From: Cognatundibacterium crateris
Lineage (GTDB): Bacteria > Pseudomonadota > Gammaproteobacteria > Burkholderiales > Burkholderiaceae_D
NCBI RefSeq assembly: GCF_010078235.1
Contig: NZ_JAABOS010000001.1
Coordinates: 62,001 to 126,000 of the forward strand
Reading direction: 5' to 3'
DNA: 64,000 nucleotides
In this document: positions 52,786 to 63,228 of the stretch, piece by piece
Layout: each line of letters opens with the position of its first letter
Position numbering within the stretch: position 1 is the first letter of the stretch
The notes under the pieces: generated by a model
Told to the model about the DNA's origin: nothing
Database searches by the model: none
Seen by the model: the letters and a program-made list of their open reading frames with translations, nothing else
Translations under genes and position numbers: made by a program

Positions 52786-53936
52786 ACGAATCGCACAATA
52801 ATCCAGGCGTTCCGCCTGTTGCCCAGGAATCTGCAACTGCATCATCAGTTGTGGAGACACAATCCTATCGTCAGGAAACAAGTGGCGCAGGCTGGACTCA
52901 GCCTGCCTATCTGTTGTCAGGCGTACTTGCCATGTTATTAGCAGCCAACTGGTGGAGCTCACAGAATCAGATCAGCAATCTGAAGGAAGAGGTCGCCAAA
53001 CGTCTGCTGAGCGCGGATGCATCCAGTACCGAAACCCGTTTGCTGGCAAAAAATTCCCAGGACATCACCAAGGAAATCCAGACTAAGGTAATTTTGCTGG
53101 AAGGCAAACAAACCGAGGCACAAAGTCAGCAACTGGCTTTGGAGCAGTTGTACCAGGATTTATCTAAGAACCGCGATGAATGGGCGTTGGCGGAAATTGA
53201 ACAGGTGCTCGCGACTGCGAGTCAGCAATTGCAATTAGCAGGGAATGTACAGGGTGCATTGATCGCATTGCAGAATGCTGATAGCCGCCTGGCAAAATCG
53301 GATAAGCCGCAATTCATCACTATCCGCCGTGCCATTGCCAAAGACATCGATAAGCTGAAGTCCCTGCCGGCGCTGGATCTGGCTGGTATTGCACTGCGAC
53401 TCGATAGCGCGATTGCGCAAATTGACCATATTCCTTTGTGGTCCGATGAAAAATCAATTATTACCTCGACGCCACCGAAAGCCCCTTTGCGTGTGTTATC
53501 AAAATCCAAGGCTGCTGATAAGGCGGGCAAGGATGATAAAGAAGAGGAACTGACCTGGACCATGCGCGTGCAGGATTCCTGGCAAAGTTTTTCTTCGGAG
53601 ATGTGGGGTGAGGTGAAGCAATTGATACGGGTGCGCAATGTAGAGGCCCCCGAAGCCTTGTTACTGGCTCCGAATCAGTCTTATTTCGCGCGCGAAAACC
53701 TCAAGCTCAGATTGCTGAACGCGAGGCTGGCCTTGTTGTCGCGTAACGAAAGCGTGTTCCGCAACGATATGATCCTCGCGCAGGATGGACTGTCCAAGTA
53801 CTTCGACACCCGCGCCAAACAGACACAAACGGTACAGGCCTTGCTGCGCCAGATTCAAGGCAGCAATTTGTCGATAGAAATGCCTACTTTAGTGGAAAGT
53901 CTGAATGCTGTCCGTAACTACAAGGTGAAGCCATAA
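52782..53936 (+). CDS. hemX: Uroporphyrinogen-III C-methyltransferase-like protein HemX
   Basis: A 384-residue inner-membrane protein with one helix at about 41-57 and a long periplasmic coiled-coil-rich domain. Despite the historic name, HemX proteins lack the methyltransferase domain; the exact role is unsettled. A lysine-rich, disordered insertion lies near residue 240 (SKSKAADKAGKDDKEEELT). It shares the ATGA overlap with hemD and adjoins hemY with no gap, the standard hemCDXY order. Confidence 0.93.
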   Translation: MNESHNNPGVPPVAQESATASSVVETQSYRQETSGAGWTQPAYLLSGVLAMLLAANWWSSQNQISNLKEEVAKRLLSADASSTETRLLAKNSQDITKEIQTKVILLEGKQTEAQSQQLALEQLYQDLSKNRDEWALAEIEQVLATASQQLQLAGNVQGALIALQNADSRLAKSDKPQFITIRRAIAKDIDKLKSLPALDLAGIALRLDSAIAQIDHIPLWSDEKSIITSTPPKAPLRVLSKSKAADKAGKDDKEEELTWTMRVQDSWQSFSSEMWGEVKQLIRVRNVEAPEALLLAPNQSYFARENLKLRLLNARLALLSRNESVFRNDMILAQDGLSKYFDTRAKQTQTVQALLRQIQGSNLSIEMPTLVESLNAVRNYKVKP

Positions 53937-55133
53937 ATGACGATTTTTATCCGGCTTCTTATTTTATTTGCACTGGCAGTCGGCCTTGCCATCGGAGCCC
54001 GCTTCAATCCGGGTAATGTCGTGCTGTTCTATCCGCCTTATCGGATAGATTTGTCACTGAATTTGTTCCTGGTTGGTTTGTTATTACTGTTTGTGGTTGG
54101 CTATCTGGTACTGGCAGCCATCAAAACGACGCGCGATATGCCAGCCAGGGTTGCCGCTTACCGCCAGGGTAAGCGTGAACGTGATGCTAATAAAGCCTTA
54201 CGTGAGTCCCTGAGGACTTTGTTTGAAGGCCGTTTTGGGTATGCAGAAAAGGCGGCGGCACGGGCAGCAGAATTACCTGAAAATGCAGGCGTGGCTGCCT
54301 TAATTGCTGCCAGAGCTGCACATCATATGGGCCAATTTACGCGACGTGATAAATGGTTGTCCAGCGCAGAAGCGGATGCCAGCCATAAAGTTGCGCGCCT
54401 GGTCAGTGCGACCGAGCTGTATGTGGATCAGCACGAGTCAGATAAGGCATTAGAGGCAGTCAAAGAGCTGCATGCCAATGGCAGCCGCCACATTCAGGTG
54501 CTGCGTTGGGCCTTAAAAGCGAATCAGCAAGCAAGACGCTGGGCGGATGTGCTCAAATTAGTCCGTACTCTGGATAAGCATCACGCGCTGCACCCGGCCT
54601 TATCGAATCGCCTTAAAGAGTTGGCGTATGAGGATTTGCTGCGTGATCACGCACATGATGCAGAATCTATCCGCCGTGTTTGGTATGAAATTCCAGCTGT
54701 CGACCGTAAATCGGTGACGGTTGCCTATCATGCGGCGCTGGCGTTTAACGGACGTGGTTTGTTCGATGATGCGCGTGATATTGTCGAAAAAGCTTTGCAG
54801 TCTGAATGGGATGAGCGTTTGTTGCGTGCTTACCGTGATGCCGCTGCTGCTGAGGGCTCCGCTGCTTTATTGTCACAAATTGAACATTGTGAAAAATGGC
54901 TGCTCGAACATCCAACCGATCCTGAGCTGGCATTGAGCCTTGGCAGCTTGTGCTTCCGTCAGAAATTATGGGGCAAGGCGCAAAGACACATGGAGCAGGC
55001 TTTGTCTGATGCGATTTCGGCAAGTACTGTCAGAGAAGCTAATCTTAAGCTGGCGCAGTTGCACGAAGCGCTGGGGCAGGATGAGGAAGCGGCTTATCAC
55101 TATCGCCAATGTGCCATTGCGACCACCTTATAA
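53937..55133 (+). CDS. hemY: Heme biosynthesis-associated TPR protein HemY
   Basis: A 398-residue inner-membrane protein with two N-terminal helices (about 3-22 and 41-62) and TPR-type helical repeats after residue 110 (HemY_N family). The name does not imply protoporphyrinogen oxidase activity; function is not well defined. Begins directly after the hemX stop. Last gene of the hem operon; no strong terminator was seen before ppa. Confidence 0.93.
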   Translation: MTIFIRLLILFALAVGLAIGARFNPGNVVLFYPPYRIDLSLNLFLVGLLLLFVVGYLVLAAIKTTRDMPARVAAYRQGKRERDANKALRESLRTLFEGRFGYAEKAAARAAELPENAGVAALIAARAAHHMGQFTRRDKWLSSAEADASHKVARLVSATELYVDQHESDKALEAVKELHANGSRHIQVLRWALKANQQARRWADVLKLVRTLDKHHALHPALSNRLKELAYEDLLRDHAHDAESIRRVWYEIPAVDRKSVTVAYHAALAFNGRGLFDDARDIVEKALQSEWDERLLRAYRDAAAAEGSAALLSQIEHCEKWLLEHPTDPELALSLGSLCFRQKLWGKAQRHMEQALSDAISASTVREANLKLAQLHEALGQDEEAAYHYRQCAIATTL

Positions 55134-55251
55134 ATTATCTGTTTTGATACTTTGGTGTTTTCTATATGCACTGCACAATTGGCGGCGGAAAGCCGATATA
55201 ATTCTCCCGAAATAATTTTCAAACTTCCTGATTTTTAATAGAAAGAGTGAC

Positions 55252-55782
55252 ATGAGCTTGAATAACGTTCCTGCAGGTCGTGATCTGCCAAATGATTTCA
55301 ACGTAATCATTGAAATCCCTATGAATTCCGATCCGATCAAATATGAAGTTGACAAAGATACCGGTGCTATTTTTGTTGATCGCTTCATGGGAACAGCAAT
55401 GCATTACCCATGCAACTACGGCTATGTTCCTCAAACCATCGCTGGTGATGGCGATCCGGTCGACGTACTGGTGATCACACCATTCCCGCTGATTCCAGGT
55501 GTGGTCATTCGTTGCCGTGCGATTGGCGTACTGAAGATGACTGATGAAGCTGGTAACGATGCTAAGGTATTGGCTGTTCCAGTTGACAAAATCCTGCCGA
55601 TTTACGCAAACCTGCAAAAGCCTTCTGATCTGAATGAACTGCAATTGCGCCAGATCCAGCACTTCTTTGAACATTACAAAGATCTGGAAAAAGGCAAATG
55701 GGTCAAGGTTGAAGGTTGGGGCGATGTGGAAGAAGCACGCAAGGAAATCCTCGATGGCGTGGCAAATTTCCAAAAGGCCTGA
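55252..55782 (+). CDS. ppa: Inorganic pyrophosphatase (family I)
   Basis: A 176-residue soluble enzyme hydrolysing PPi to phosphate. The family-I active site is readable: [38 protein letters not shown] with its acidic cluster, and the C-terminal [18 protein letters not shown]. Length matches E. coli Ppa (175). The ATG has AGAAAGAG upstream. A strong terminator follows. Confidence 0.98.
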   Translation: MSLNNVPAGRDLPNDFNVIIEIPMNSDPIKYEVDKDTGAIFVDRFMGTAMHYPCNYGYVPQTIAGDGDPVDVLVITPFPLIPGVVIRCRAIGVLKMTDEAGNDAKVLAVPVDKILPIYANLQKPSDLNELQLRQIQHFFEHYKDLEKGKWVKVEGWGDVEEARKEILDGVANFQKA

Positions 55783-55796
55783 TACGGTTTTCCAAT

Positions 55797-55829
55797 AAAA
55801 AAATGCGACCTGTGGGTCGCATTTTTTTA
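55797..55829. terminator. Bidirectional rho-independent terminator between ppa and the kinase gene
   Basis: AAAATGCGACC, loop TGTG, GGTCGCATTTTTTT. A-run and T-run on both sides suit termination from ppa and from the convergent kinase gene. Confidence 0.9.
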
Positions 55830-55855
55830 TTGGTGCCGGCCAGTCAGCGTGAAAT

Positions 55856-56896
55856 TCAATGCCGCAGATTGTAATAAACGGCACATATCAAAGCCAGACC
55901 AATCGCTGCGGCGCTGATCCAGCTTATCCGGTTTTTTTCACCTGACGTTTCTTTATCGGCAATTTGTTCAGTCTTGCTTCTTGCACCTTTGCGCTTCAGC
56001 TTTTTATCGCGCTCCAGAAACTTTTGCAGTGCTTGCGACATTTCTTCTGCGCTTTGGTAGCGGGCTGCCGTATCTTTACTCATCGCCTTTATGACGATGC
56101 GGGATAAGGAGTCCGGAATATTGGGGCTGATTTCAGATGGAGATTTCGGGTTTTTTTGTATGATCTGCTGCAACAGCTTGTTGATGTCGTTCGACTGAAA
56201 TGGCTTCTGGCAGGTCAGCATTTCATACATGACTGCGCCCAGCGAATATACATCGGTTAGCTCAGTGACTGGCTTACCCATCGCTTGTTCTGGCGACATG
56301 TAATTGGGCGTGCCGAGGATATTGTTATTAAACAGTGTAACGTCACCGGTTTTGCCTTCTTCCAGTATGCGGTTGGGCGCACGCGCAATGCCGAAATCCA
56401 AAACTTTTGGCTGTTGATTCGATGAAATAAAGATGTTCCCAGGCTTGATGTCACGATGTATTACACCATTAGCATGGGCATAAGCCAGCGCATCCGCGAT
56501 TTTCTGCATGACGGAGGCGGTCTCGATAATATCGAATTGTCGTCCAGATGCCAGTTCGTCGCGCAGGTCTTTTCCGGGCAGGAATTCCATCGCAATGAAA
56601 GTGGTGCCGCCTTCACTCGATGCATCAAATATAGTCACAATATTAGGATGTGATAAGCGTCCTGCAGCCCTTGCTTCATTAATAAACTGATGCTCACGCT
56701 GCTTTTTGTCTGCGAGTGTAGTGCTGGTATTCAGTATTTTTATTGCCACATCCCGGTCTATGACCGGATCATGCCCCAGATAAACCGTACCATTGGTGCC
56801 AGTGCCGAGTTTTTCTGTTAAATAGAAGCGACCCACACGCTTATTGAGTGGCGCGGCTGCCTGGGAGCTTTCCTGGGGTGTTAAATTATTTTGCAT
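55856..56896 (-). CDS. Membrane-anchored eukaryotic-like Ser/Thr protein kinase
   Basis: A 346-residue Hanks-type kinase. Glycine loop LGTGTNGTVYLG with Lys53 in VAIKIL, catalytic H147-R-D149 in VIHRDIKPGNIFIS, DFG at 167-169, and the activation segment ending NYMSPEQAMGKP. After the kinase domain comes a basic linker (KKLKRKGARSKTEQ) and one C-terminal membrane helix at about 323-341, leaving almost no outside domain. No phosphatase or FHA gene is adjacent, and substrates are unknown. It lies 36 bases downstream of the GNAT-like gene on the same strand, so the two may share a transcript. Confidence 0.92.
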   Translation of the reverse strand: MQNNLTPQESSQAAAPLNKRVGRFYLTEKLGTGTNGTVYLGHDPVIDRDVAIKILNTSTTLADKKQREHQFINEARAAGRLSHPNIVTIFDASSEGGTTFIAMEFLPGKDLRDELASGRQFDIIETASVMQKIADALAYAHANGVIHRDIKPGNIFISSNQQPKVLDFGIARAPNRILEEGKTGDVTLFNNNILGTPNYMSPEQAMGKPVTELTDVYSLGAVMYEMLTCQKPFQSNDINKLLQQIIQKNPKSPSEISPNIPDSLSRIVIKAMSKDTAARYQSAEEMSQALQKFLERDKKLKRKGARSKTEQIADKETSGEKNRISWISAAAIGLALICAVYYNLRH

Positions 56897-56932
56897 TTGC
56901 GCAGAATGCCTTGAAGTGTCAAATAATTCAAG

Positions 56933-58075
56933 TTATTCCTCTTCTTGAGAAGGAAAAAGGCGATATGCCTGATGCTGCTGCAGCACTTGCCGGTATTCCT
57001 GCATCTCAATTTCTTCTCTGTTCAGAAAATCTTGTATCGCATCACGAAAGCCTGGGTGGTGAATGTAATGTGCAGAGTACGTCGTTTCTGGCTGGAATCC
57101 GCGTGCCAGCTTGTGCTCGCCCTGTGCGCCGCCTTCAAACCACTGGATGCCCTCGCGTATACACAAGTCCAGACCTTGATAGTAAGCAGTCTCAAAGTGC
57201 AGGCAAGGATGCTCCTCTACGCAACCCCAGTAGCGACCATACAATCTGTGTTCAGATCGCAGAAAAAGCGCTGCTGCAACTGGCTGTCCTTCCAGGGAAG
57301 CAATGACCATATGCAAAGCGGCGGGAATCTCCGCGCCTAAACGTAAAAAGAAGTCCAGATTCAGATAGGGGCTGGAGTGGTGGTTGTGATAGGTCAGGTC
57401 ATAACAGCGCTTAAAGAACAGCCAATGCGCTTCCTGCAATTCGCTCCCCTTCAGATGTTGAAACTGAAAGCCGCGTTCCTGAACTTTCTTACGCTCACTT
57501 CGTATGTTTTTTCTGCGCTTTTTATCGAGTGTGAGCAAAAACTCGTCAAAACTCTGGTAATTCTGATTTTGCCAGTGAAACTGTACGCCCTGGCGGCATA
57601 AAAAGCCGGCCTGTGCCAGTGCTGCTTGCTGCGCTTCCGGCAGAAACAGGATATGGCAGGACGAATAGCTGCCTGATTCGCATAATCGCCGTAACTCGGC
57701 CAGCAGCATGTGTAATGCTGGTTCATTTGTGGCGAGCAGGCGTGGTCCGGGAATCGGGGAAAAGGGCACTGCACCCAAGAGCTTGGGATAATAGTCTAGC
57801 TGGTGTTGCTGGTAGGCGCGCGCCCAGGCCCAGTCGAATACGTATTCACCATATGAATGGCTTTTGCTATACATCAGGCAGGCGGCGACCAACTCCTGTT
57901 CATCCCAGATCGTTATATGCTGTTCCTGCCATCCAGTCTCATGTGTGGCGCTGCCGGATTGATGTAAGGCGTCCAGAAATGCATATTGCATGAAGGGATC
58001 ATCACATTTGGCGGCGAGTAACAGCCGATTCCACACTTCTTTGCCGATATCAGAAAGTGAAGTGATGATGCGCAT
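56933..58075 (-). CDS. GNAT/FemAB-like family protein (peptidogalycan biosynthesis-type)
   Basis: A 380-residue protein of the family known as DUF482 or peptidogalycan-biosynthesis-like, with tandem GNAT folds related to FemAB/FemX peptidyl transferases. Visible stretches are CDDPFMQYAFLDALHQSG, YVFDWAWARAYQQH, PFSPIPGPRLL, LTLDKKRRKNIRSERKKV and GRYWGCVEEHPCLHFE (split: YYQGLDLCIREGIQWFEGGA). The ATG at 58075 (MRIITSLSD) is favoured by family length; an ATG at 58108 adds 11 residues. Neither has a good Shine-Dalgarno. Biological role of this family is not established. Confidence 0.87.
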   Translation of the reverse strand: MRIITSLSDIGKEVWNRLLLAAKCDDPFMQYAFLDALHQSGSATHETGWQEQHITIWDEQELVAACLMYSKSHSYGEYVFDWAWARAYQQHQLDYYPKLLGAVPFSPIPGPRLLATNEPALHMLLAELRRLCESGSYSSCHILFLPEAQQAALAQAGFLCRQGVQFHWQNQNYQSFDEFLLTLDKKRRKNIRSERKKVQERGFQFQHLKGSELQEAHWLFFKRCYDLTYHNHHSSPYLNLDFFLRLGAEIPAALHMVIASLEGQPVAAALFLRSEHRLYGRYWGCVEEHPCLHFETAYYQGLDLCIREGIQWFEGGAQGEHKLARGFQPETTYSAHYIHHPGFRDAIQDFLNREEIEMQEYRQVLQQHQAYRLFPSQEEE

Positions 58076-58136
58076 GCGATAATGTCGGTCTGTAGAAACA
58101 CATTTCATATTGGCTTTACATCTGAATTAAACAAAA

Positions 58137-59753
58137 ATGACGACCACAAAAATTGCAATAGTACAGATGAATAGTACTGTCGGGGATTTAGCTGGCAATG
58201 CCGCGCAAATACTTGCGTATGCTGTCCAGGCTGTCAGCCAGGGCGCGAATATTGTTGTTACACCAGAGTTATCTCTGGCGGGATATCCGCCCGAGGATTT
58301 ATTGCTCAGACCAGGATTCTATCAACAGACTGCGCTTGTTTTGGAGAAACTCAAGCAAGACCTCGCAGCTTATCCAGGTTTGCATGTACTGGTCGGCCAT
58401 CCGCTTGAAGAGCAGGGTGCTTATTACAATGCCGTATCGGTGCTGGCAGACGGGCAAATCAAAGCGCGCTATTTCAAACACAATTTACCAAACAATATGG
58501 TGTTTGATGAGTTGCGTTACTTCCAGGCCGGACAAGCCGCCAGTGTATTTGAACTCAATGGCACCGTATTTGGCATCAATATCTGTGAGGATACCTGGTT
58601 TAGTGTGGCACCCGCCAAGGCGAAGGCTGCCGGTGCTCAGGTTTTGCTGGTGCCGAATGGTTCGCCTTATCACATGGGTAAGCAGGATCTGCGTCTGCAA
58701 GTTATGCGTGAACATGTGTCTTCGCAAGGCATGGCGCTGGTCTATGCCAATCTGGTCGGTGGGCAGGATGAGTTGATTTTTGATGGTAACTCGTTTGCCT
58801 TAGATGCGCAGGGCCAGCAAGTATTGAGCATGGGGCATTGCAAAGAAGAAATGGCAGTGCTGACGCTGGAGCAGGGTGCCTTACACGCAAAAACAGGAGC
58901 AACACAACTCTCACTGGAAGCACAGATTTACGATGCGCTGGTGCTGGGTGTGCGCGATTATGTGAATAAAAACGGCTTCCCAGGGGTGTTGCTGGGCTTG
59001 TCGGGCGGGGTTGATTCGGCATTGACCCTGGCGATTGCCTGCGATGCACTCGGCGCGGATAAGGTACGCGCAATCATGATGCCTTCACCGTACACAGCAG
59101 ATATTTCCCTGACAGATTCACGCGACATGGTGCAGCGCCTTGGTGTCCGCTATGATGAACTGTCTATCAGTCCTTGTTTTGATGCCTTCCGTACTACCTT
59201 GCAACACGAGTTTCAGGGATTAAAAGAAGATACAACTGAAGAGAATATCCAGGCACGTATACGTGGCACGCTGCTGATGGCCATGTCGAATAAATACGGC
59301 TCGATAGTATTGACGACTGGCAATAAGAGTGAAATGGCCGTCGGATACTGCACCTTGTATGGCGATATGGCTGGTGGTTTTGCCGTGATCAAGGATATCG
59401 CAAAGACGCTGGTATATCGTCTTTGCGCTTACCGTAATCAGATTTCTGAAGTGATACCTGAGCGCATCATCACGCGCCCACCTTCTGCTGAATTGCGTCC
59501 TGACCAGAAAGATCAGGATTCTTTGCCGCCTTATGAGATTTTGGATGGCATCATGCGCATGTATATGGAAGAAAATTGCTCGCGTGCTGAAATTGTTGCT
59601 GCCGGTTATGCATATGAAGATGTGGAGCGTATCACACGCCTGATTAAACTGAATGAATATAAGCGCCGTCAGGCACCAATCGGCATTCGCATCACTCATC
59701 GCGCATTTGGGCGGGATTGGCGCCATCCGATCACGTCGAAGTTCCGTGATTAA
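58137..59753 (+). CDS. nadE: Glutamine-dependent NAD synthetase
   Basis: A 538-residue two-domain enzyme. The N-terminal nitrilase-like glutaminase has the triad Glu44 (TPELSLAGYPP), Lys114 (RYFKHNLPN) and Cys150 (GINICEDTW). The C-terminal synthetase domain has the ATP-pyrophosphatase loop GLSGGVDSALT at 288-297 and LTTGNKSEMAVGYCTLYGD. It amidates nicotinate adenine dinucleotide to NAD, the last step of the pathway seeded by NadB/A/C, all also in this window. glnB starts 48 bases downstream. This two-domain type is often called NadE2. Confidence 0.97.
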   Translation: MTTTKIAIVQMNSTVGDLAGNAAQILAYAVQAVSQGANIVVTPELSLAGYPPEDLLLRPGFYQQTALVLEKLKQDLAAYPGLHVLVGHPLEEQGAYYNAVSVLADGQIKARYFKHNLPNNMVFDELRYFQAGQAASVFELNGTVFGINICEDTWFSVAPAKAKAAGAQVLLVPNGSPYHMGKQDLRLQVMREHVSSQGMALVYANLVGGQDELIFDGNSFALDAQGQQVLSMGHCKEEMAVLTLEQGALHAKTGATQLSLEAQIYDALVLGVRDYVNKNGFPGVLLGLSGGVDSALTLAIACDALGADKVRAIMMPSPYTADISLTDSRDMVQRLGVRYDELSISPCFDAFRTTLQHEFQGLKEDTTEENIQARIRGTLLMAMSNKYGSIVLTTGNKSEMAVGYCTLYGDMAGGFAVIKDIAKTLVYRLCAYRNQISEVIPERIITRPPSAELRPDQKDQDSLPPYEILDGIMRMYMEENCSRAEIVAAGYAYEDVERITRLIKLNEYKRRQAPIGIRITHRAFGRDWRHPITSKFRD

Positions 59754-59776
59754 GTGCCTTTCATTTCGATCAATAA

Positions 59777-60139
<363 letters not shown>

Positions 60140-60165
60140 ACAACTTAATATAAGAGAAATGATTT

Positions 60166-61308
60166 ATGAGGGTAGTTCAAGGCTTGTTTTTTGCGTTTCT
60201 ATTGGCCTTTAATGCAGCCAGGGCCAGTGCTGACCCTGGTGTGACTGAGAGTAAGATCCTCGTCGGGCAGTCTGCAGCATTTTCCGGCCCAGCTGCCCAG
60301 CTGGGAATACAAATGCATGCCGGTGCTAAGGCATATTTCGATCATGTCAATGCAATTGGCGGTGTGTTTGGACGTAAGATCGAACTGATCAAACGTGATG
60401 ATCAATACGAGGCTGAATTAGCAGCTGCTAATACCAAGGCACTGATAGAGAAGGATGAAGTTTTTGCCTTGTTTGGTTACGTTGGTACGCCCACCAGTAA
60501 TGCAGCACTTCCGATTTTCACCCAGGCGAAAGTCCCGTTTTTTGCTCCATTTTCCGGTGCGCAATCTTTGCGCGAACCGTTCAATAAACTGATTTTTCAC
60601 GTCAGAGCCAGCTATTTTGATGAAACCGAGCATCTTGTTGGTCAACTGGTCAACACCGGGATCAAGCAAATTGCAGTGTTTTATCAGAATGATGCTTACG
60701 GAAAAAATGGTTTGACCGGAGTGGAACGTGCGCTGAAAAAGTTCAATGCCACAGTCGTGGATACCGCAACTGTAGAGCGCAACAGTCTGGACGTGGGCAA
60801 AGCTGCGGAACGCTTGCTGGCGAAACGTCCTGATGCGATCGTACAGGTTAGTGCCTATGCATCTTGTGCTGCCCTGATCCGCGAGATGCGCAAACGCGGC
60901 TATACCGGTCAGTTTTACAATCTGTCTTTCGTTGGCAGTCAGGCCTTGGCTGATGCTTTGGGCAATGATGGGCCTGGCGTGATGATTTCACAAGTGGTAC
61001 CGTTTCCATGGTCGCTTAGCCAGGCACCCATCGTGGCGGAATATGCGAAAATCATGGCTAAGGCTGGCGTGACTGATTTGAACTTCTCTAGCCTGGAGGG
61101 ATTTATTGCGGCCAAAGTGTTTGTTGAAGGCTTACGTCGCGCCGGACAGAATCTGACACGTGAGAAACTGATCGCGGCTTTAGAAACCATCAATCTGAAA
61201 TCCTATGATGCGGGTGGTTTTAATTTACAGTTTTCAGCCACAAACCATAATGGCTCAAAATATGTGGATATGACCGTGATTAGTAAAGATCGCAAATTCA
61301 AGAATTGA
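60166..61308 (+). CDS. Periplasmic ABC-transporter substrate-binding protein, LivJ/LivK type
   Basis: A 380-residue exported binding protein (Peripla_BP_6 family) with a signal peptide ending about residue 22 (ARASA). Family start DPGVTESKILVGQSAAFSGP, then INAIGGVFGRKIELIKRDD (INxxGGVxGRK is typical), and VFYQNDAYGKNGLTG. The gene starts 26 bases after glnB on the same strand. No permease or ATPase is near it. Nitrogen-linked uptake (urea, amides or amino acids) is suggested only by position. About as long as the binding protein at 7.5 kb but not closely similar to it. Confidence 0.9.
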   Translation: MRVVQGLFFAFLLAFNAARASADPGVTESKILVGQSAAFSGPAAQLGIQMHAGAKAYFDHVNAIGGVFGRKIELIKRDDQYEAELAAANTKALIEKDEVFALFGYVGTPTSNAALPIFTQAKVPFFAPFSGAQSLREPFNKLIFHVRASYFDETEHLVGQLVNTGIKQIAVFYQNDAYGKNGLTGVERALKKFNATVVDTATVERNSLDVGKAAERLLAKRPDAIVQVSAYASCAALIREMRKRGYTGQFYNLSFVGSQALADALGNDGPGVMISQVVPFPWSLSQAPIVAEYAKIMAKAGVTDLNFSSLEGFIAAKVFVEGLRRAGQNLTREKLIAALETINLKSYDAGGFNLQFSATNHNGSKYVDMTVISKDRKFKN

Positions 61309-61328
61309 AGCACTTTGTTCTAACGCTG

Positions 61329-61359
61329 AAAAAAAACTCCGGCATGCCGGAGTTTTTTT
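61329..61359. terminator. Bidirectional rho-independent terminator after the nadE-glnB-binding-protein genes
   Basis: AAAAAACTCCGG, CATG loop, CCGGAGTTTTTTT. It overlaps the convergent Smr-gene stop region and can serve both sides. Confidence 0.92.
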
Positions 61360-62005
61360 ATGTCGCTGAACAGGATTTCAGCAGTACGATCAACGCGCCC
61401 GAGCCACCGTCAGCGGCAGTGGCCTGACTAAAGGCCAGTACTTCTTCTTTCTGTATCAGCCAGTTGCGTACTTTCTGCTTGAGCACGGGCTCTTTATTGA
61501 CTGAGCCCAGCCCTTTGCCGTGAATGATGCGCACGCAGCGTATGCCATTTTTGACGGATTTACGCAGGAATTCACCCAGGCTGTCGCGCGCCTGATCGCG
61601 CCTGAGTCCATGCAAATCCAGCTGAGCCTGAATGACCCAGTGTCCTTTGCGCAGTTTGCTGGTCACATCCGCGCCTATGCCCGGACGCGCATAGCTCAGG
61701 TTTTCATCTGTTTCCAGCAAAGAAGCCGGGTCGAATTCATCCGACAGCGATTCTTGCAACGCAGCCTGTTCATCGGCCAGATGCTGGAAAGGAATAGGCG
61801 CTGGTTTGGCAGGGGAGTGCAGGTGTTTGCTGTCCGTTTTGATGGGTGCTACATCGCCTATGCTGTTGCGAAAAATATTCGCCTCAGCCCTGGCCTTTTT
61901 TTCCTGGGCCAGGCGCTCCGCCTCCGCACGCGCACGTACTTCCTGTTCCTTTTTTAATTGCTGCCCCAGCGTACTGAGGTCAGCAAAGCTTTTTAGTGAA
62001 GACAT
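61358..62005 (-). CDS. Smr (MutS2 C-terminal-like) domain protein
   Basis: A 215-residue protein with an N-terminal coiled coil of charged residues (KEQEVRARAEAERLAQEKKA) and a C-terminal Smr domain from about residue 125: LDLHGLRRDQARDSLGEF and VRIIHGKGLGSVNKEPVLK. Stand-alone Smr proteins are putative nucleases acting on nicked or branched DNA or RNA. The ATG at 62005 (MSSLKSFADL) is preferred; 22 additional upstream codons lie in the trxB 3' end. It follows trxB by 23 bases on the same strand, so likely cotranscribed. Confidence 0.9.
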   Translation of the reverse strand: MSSLKSFADLSTLGQQLKKEQEVRARAEAERLAQEKKARAEANIFRNSIGDVAPIKTDSKHLHSPAKPAPIPFQHLADEQAALQESLSDEFDPASLLETDENLSYARPGIGADVTSKLRKGHWVIQAQLDLHGLRRDQARDSLGEFLRKSVKNGIRCVRIIHGKGLGSVNKEPVLKQKVRNWLIQKEEVLAFSQATAADGGSGALIVLLKSCSAT

Positions 62006-62028
62006 AGTCCAGGTAAGGCCTGTTCCGA

Positions 62029-63045
<1,017 letters not shown>

Positions 63046-63228
63046 TTACAGATGGCGTTGATGCCGGGATTTGCAAGAGATTTTCTTGTTTTAAGGCAAG
63101 CTCGGCAAATGCATGGGGCGAATTATAGATCATCCTTCCGAAAGTCGCTCTCGACACGGGTTTGGAGACTCAGGCTGATCATGCTATCTTGTCAGTCTTT
63201 GCTGTCTGGATGATGAATTTCCCGATTT

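Noticed and set aside
55219-55884. 221-codon minus-strand open frame over ppa
   Set aside because: Entirely antisense to pyrophosphatase and running through its terminator; composition (Ile/Phe/His-rich) is that of a shadow frame.
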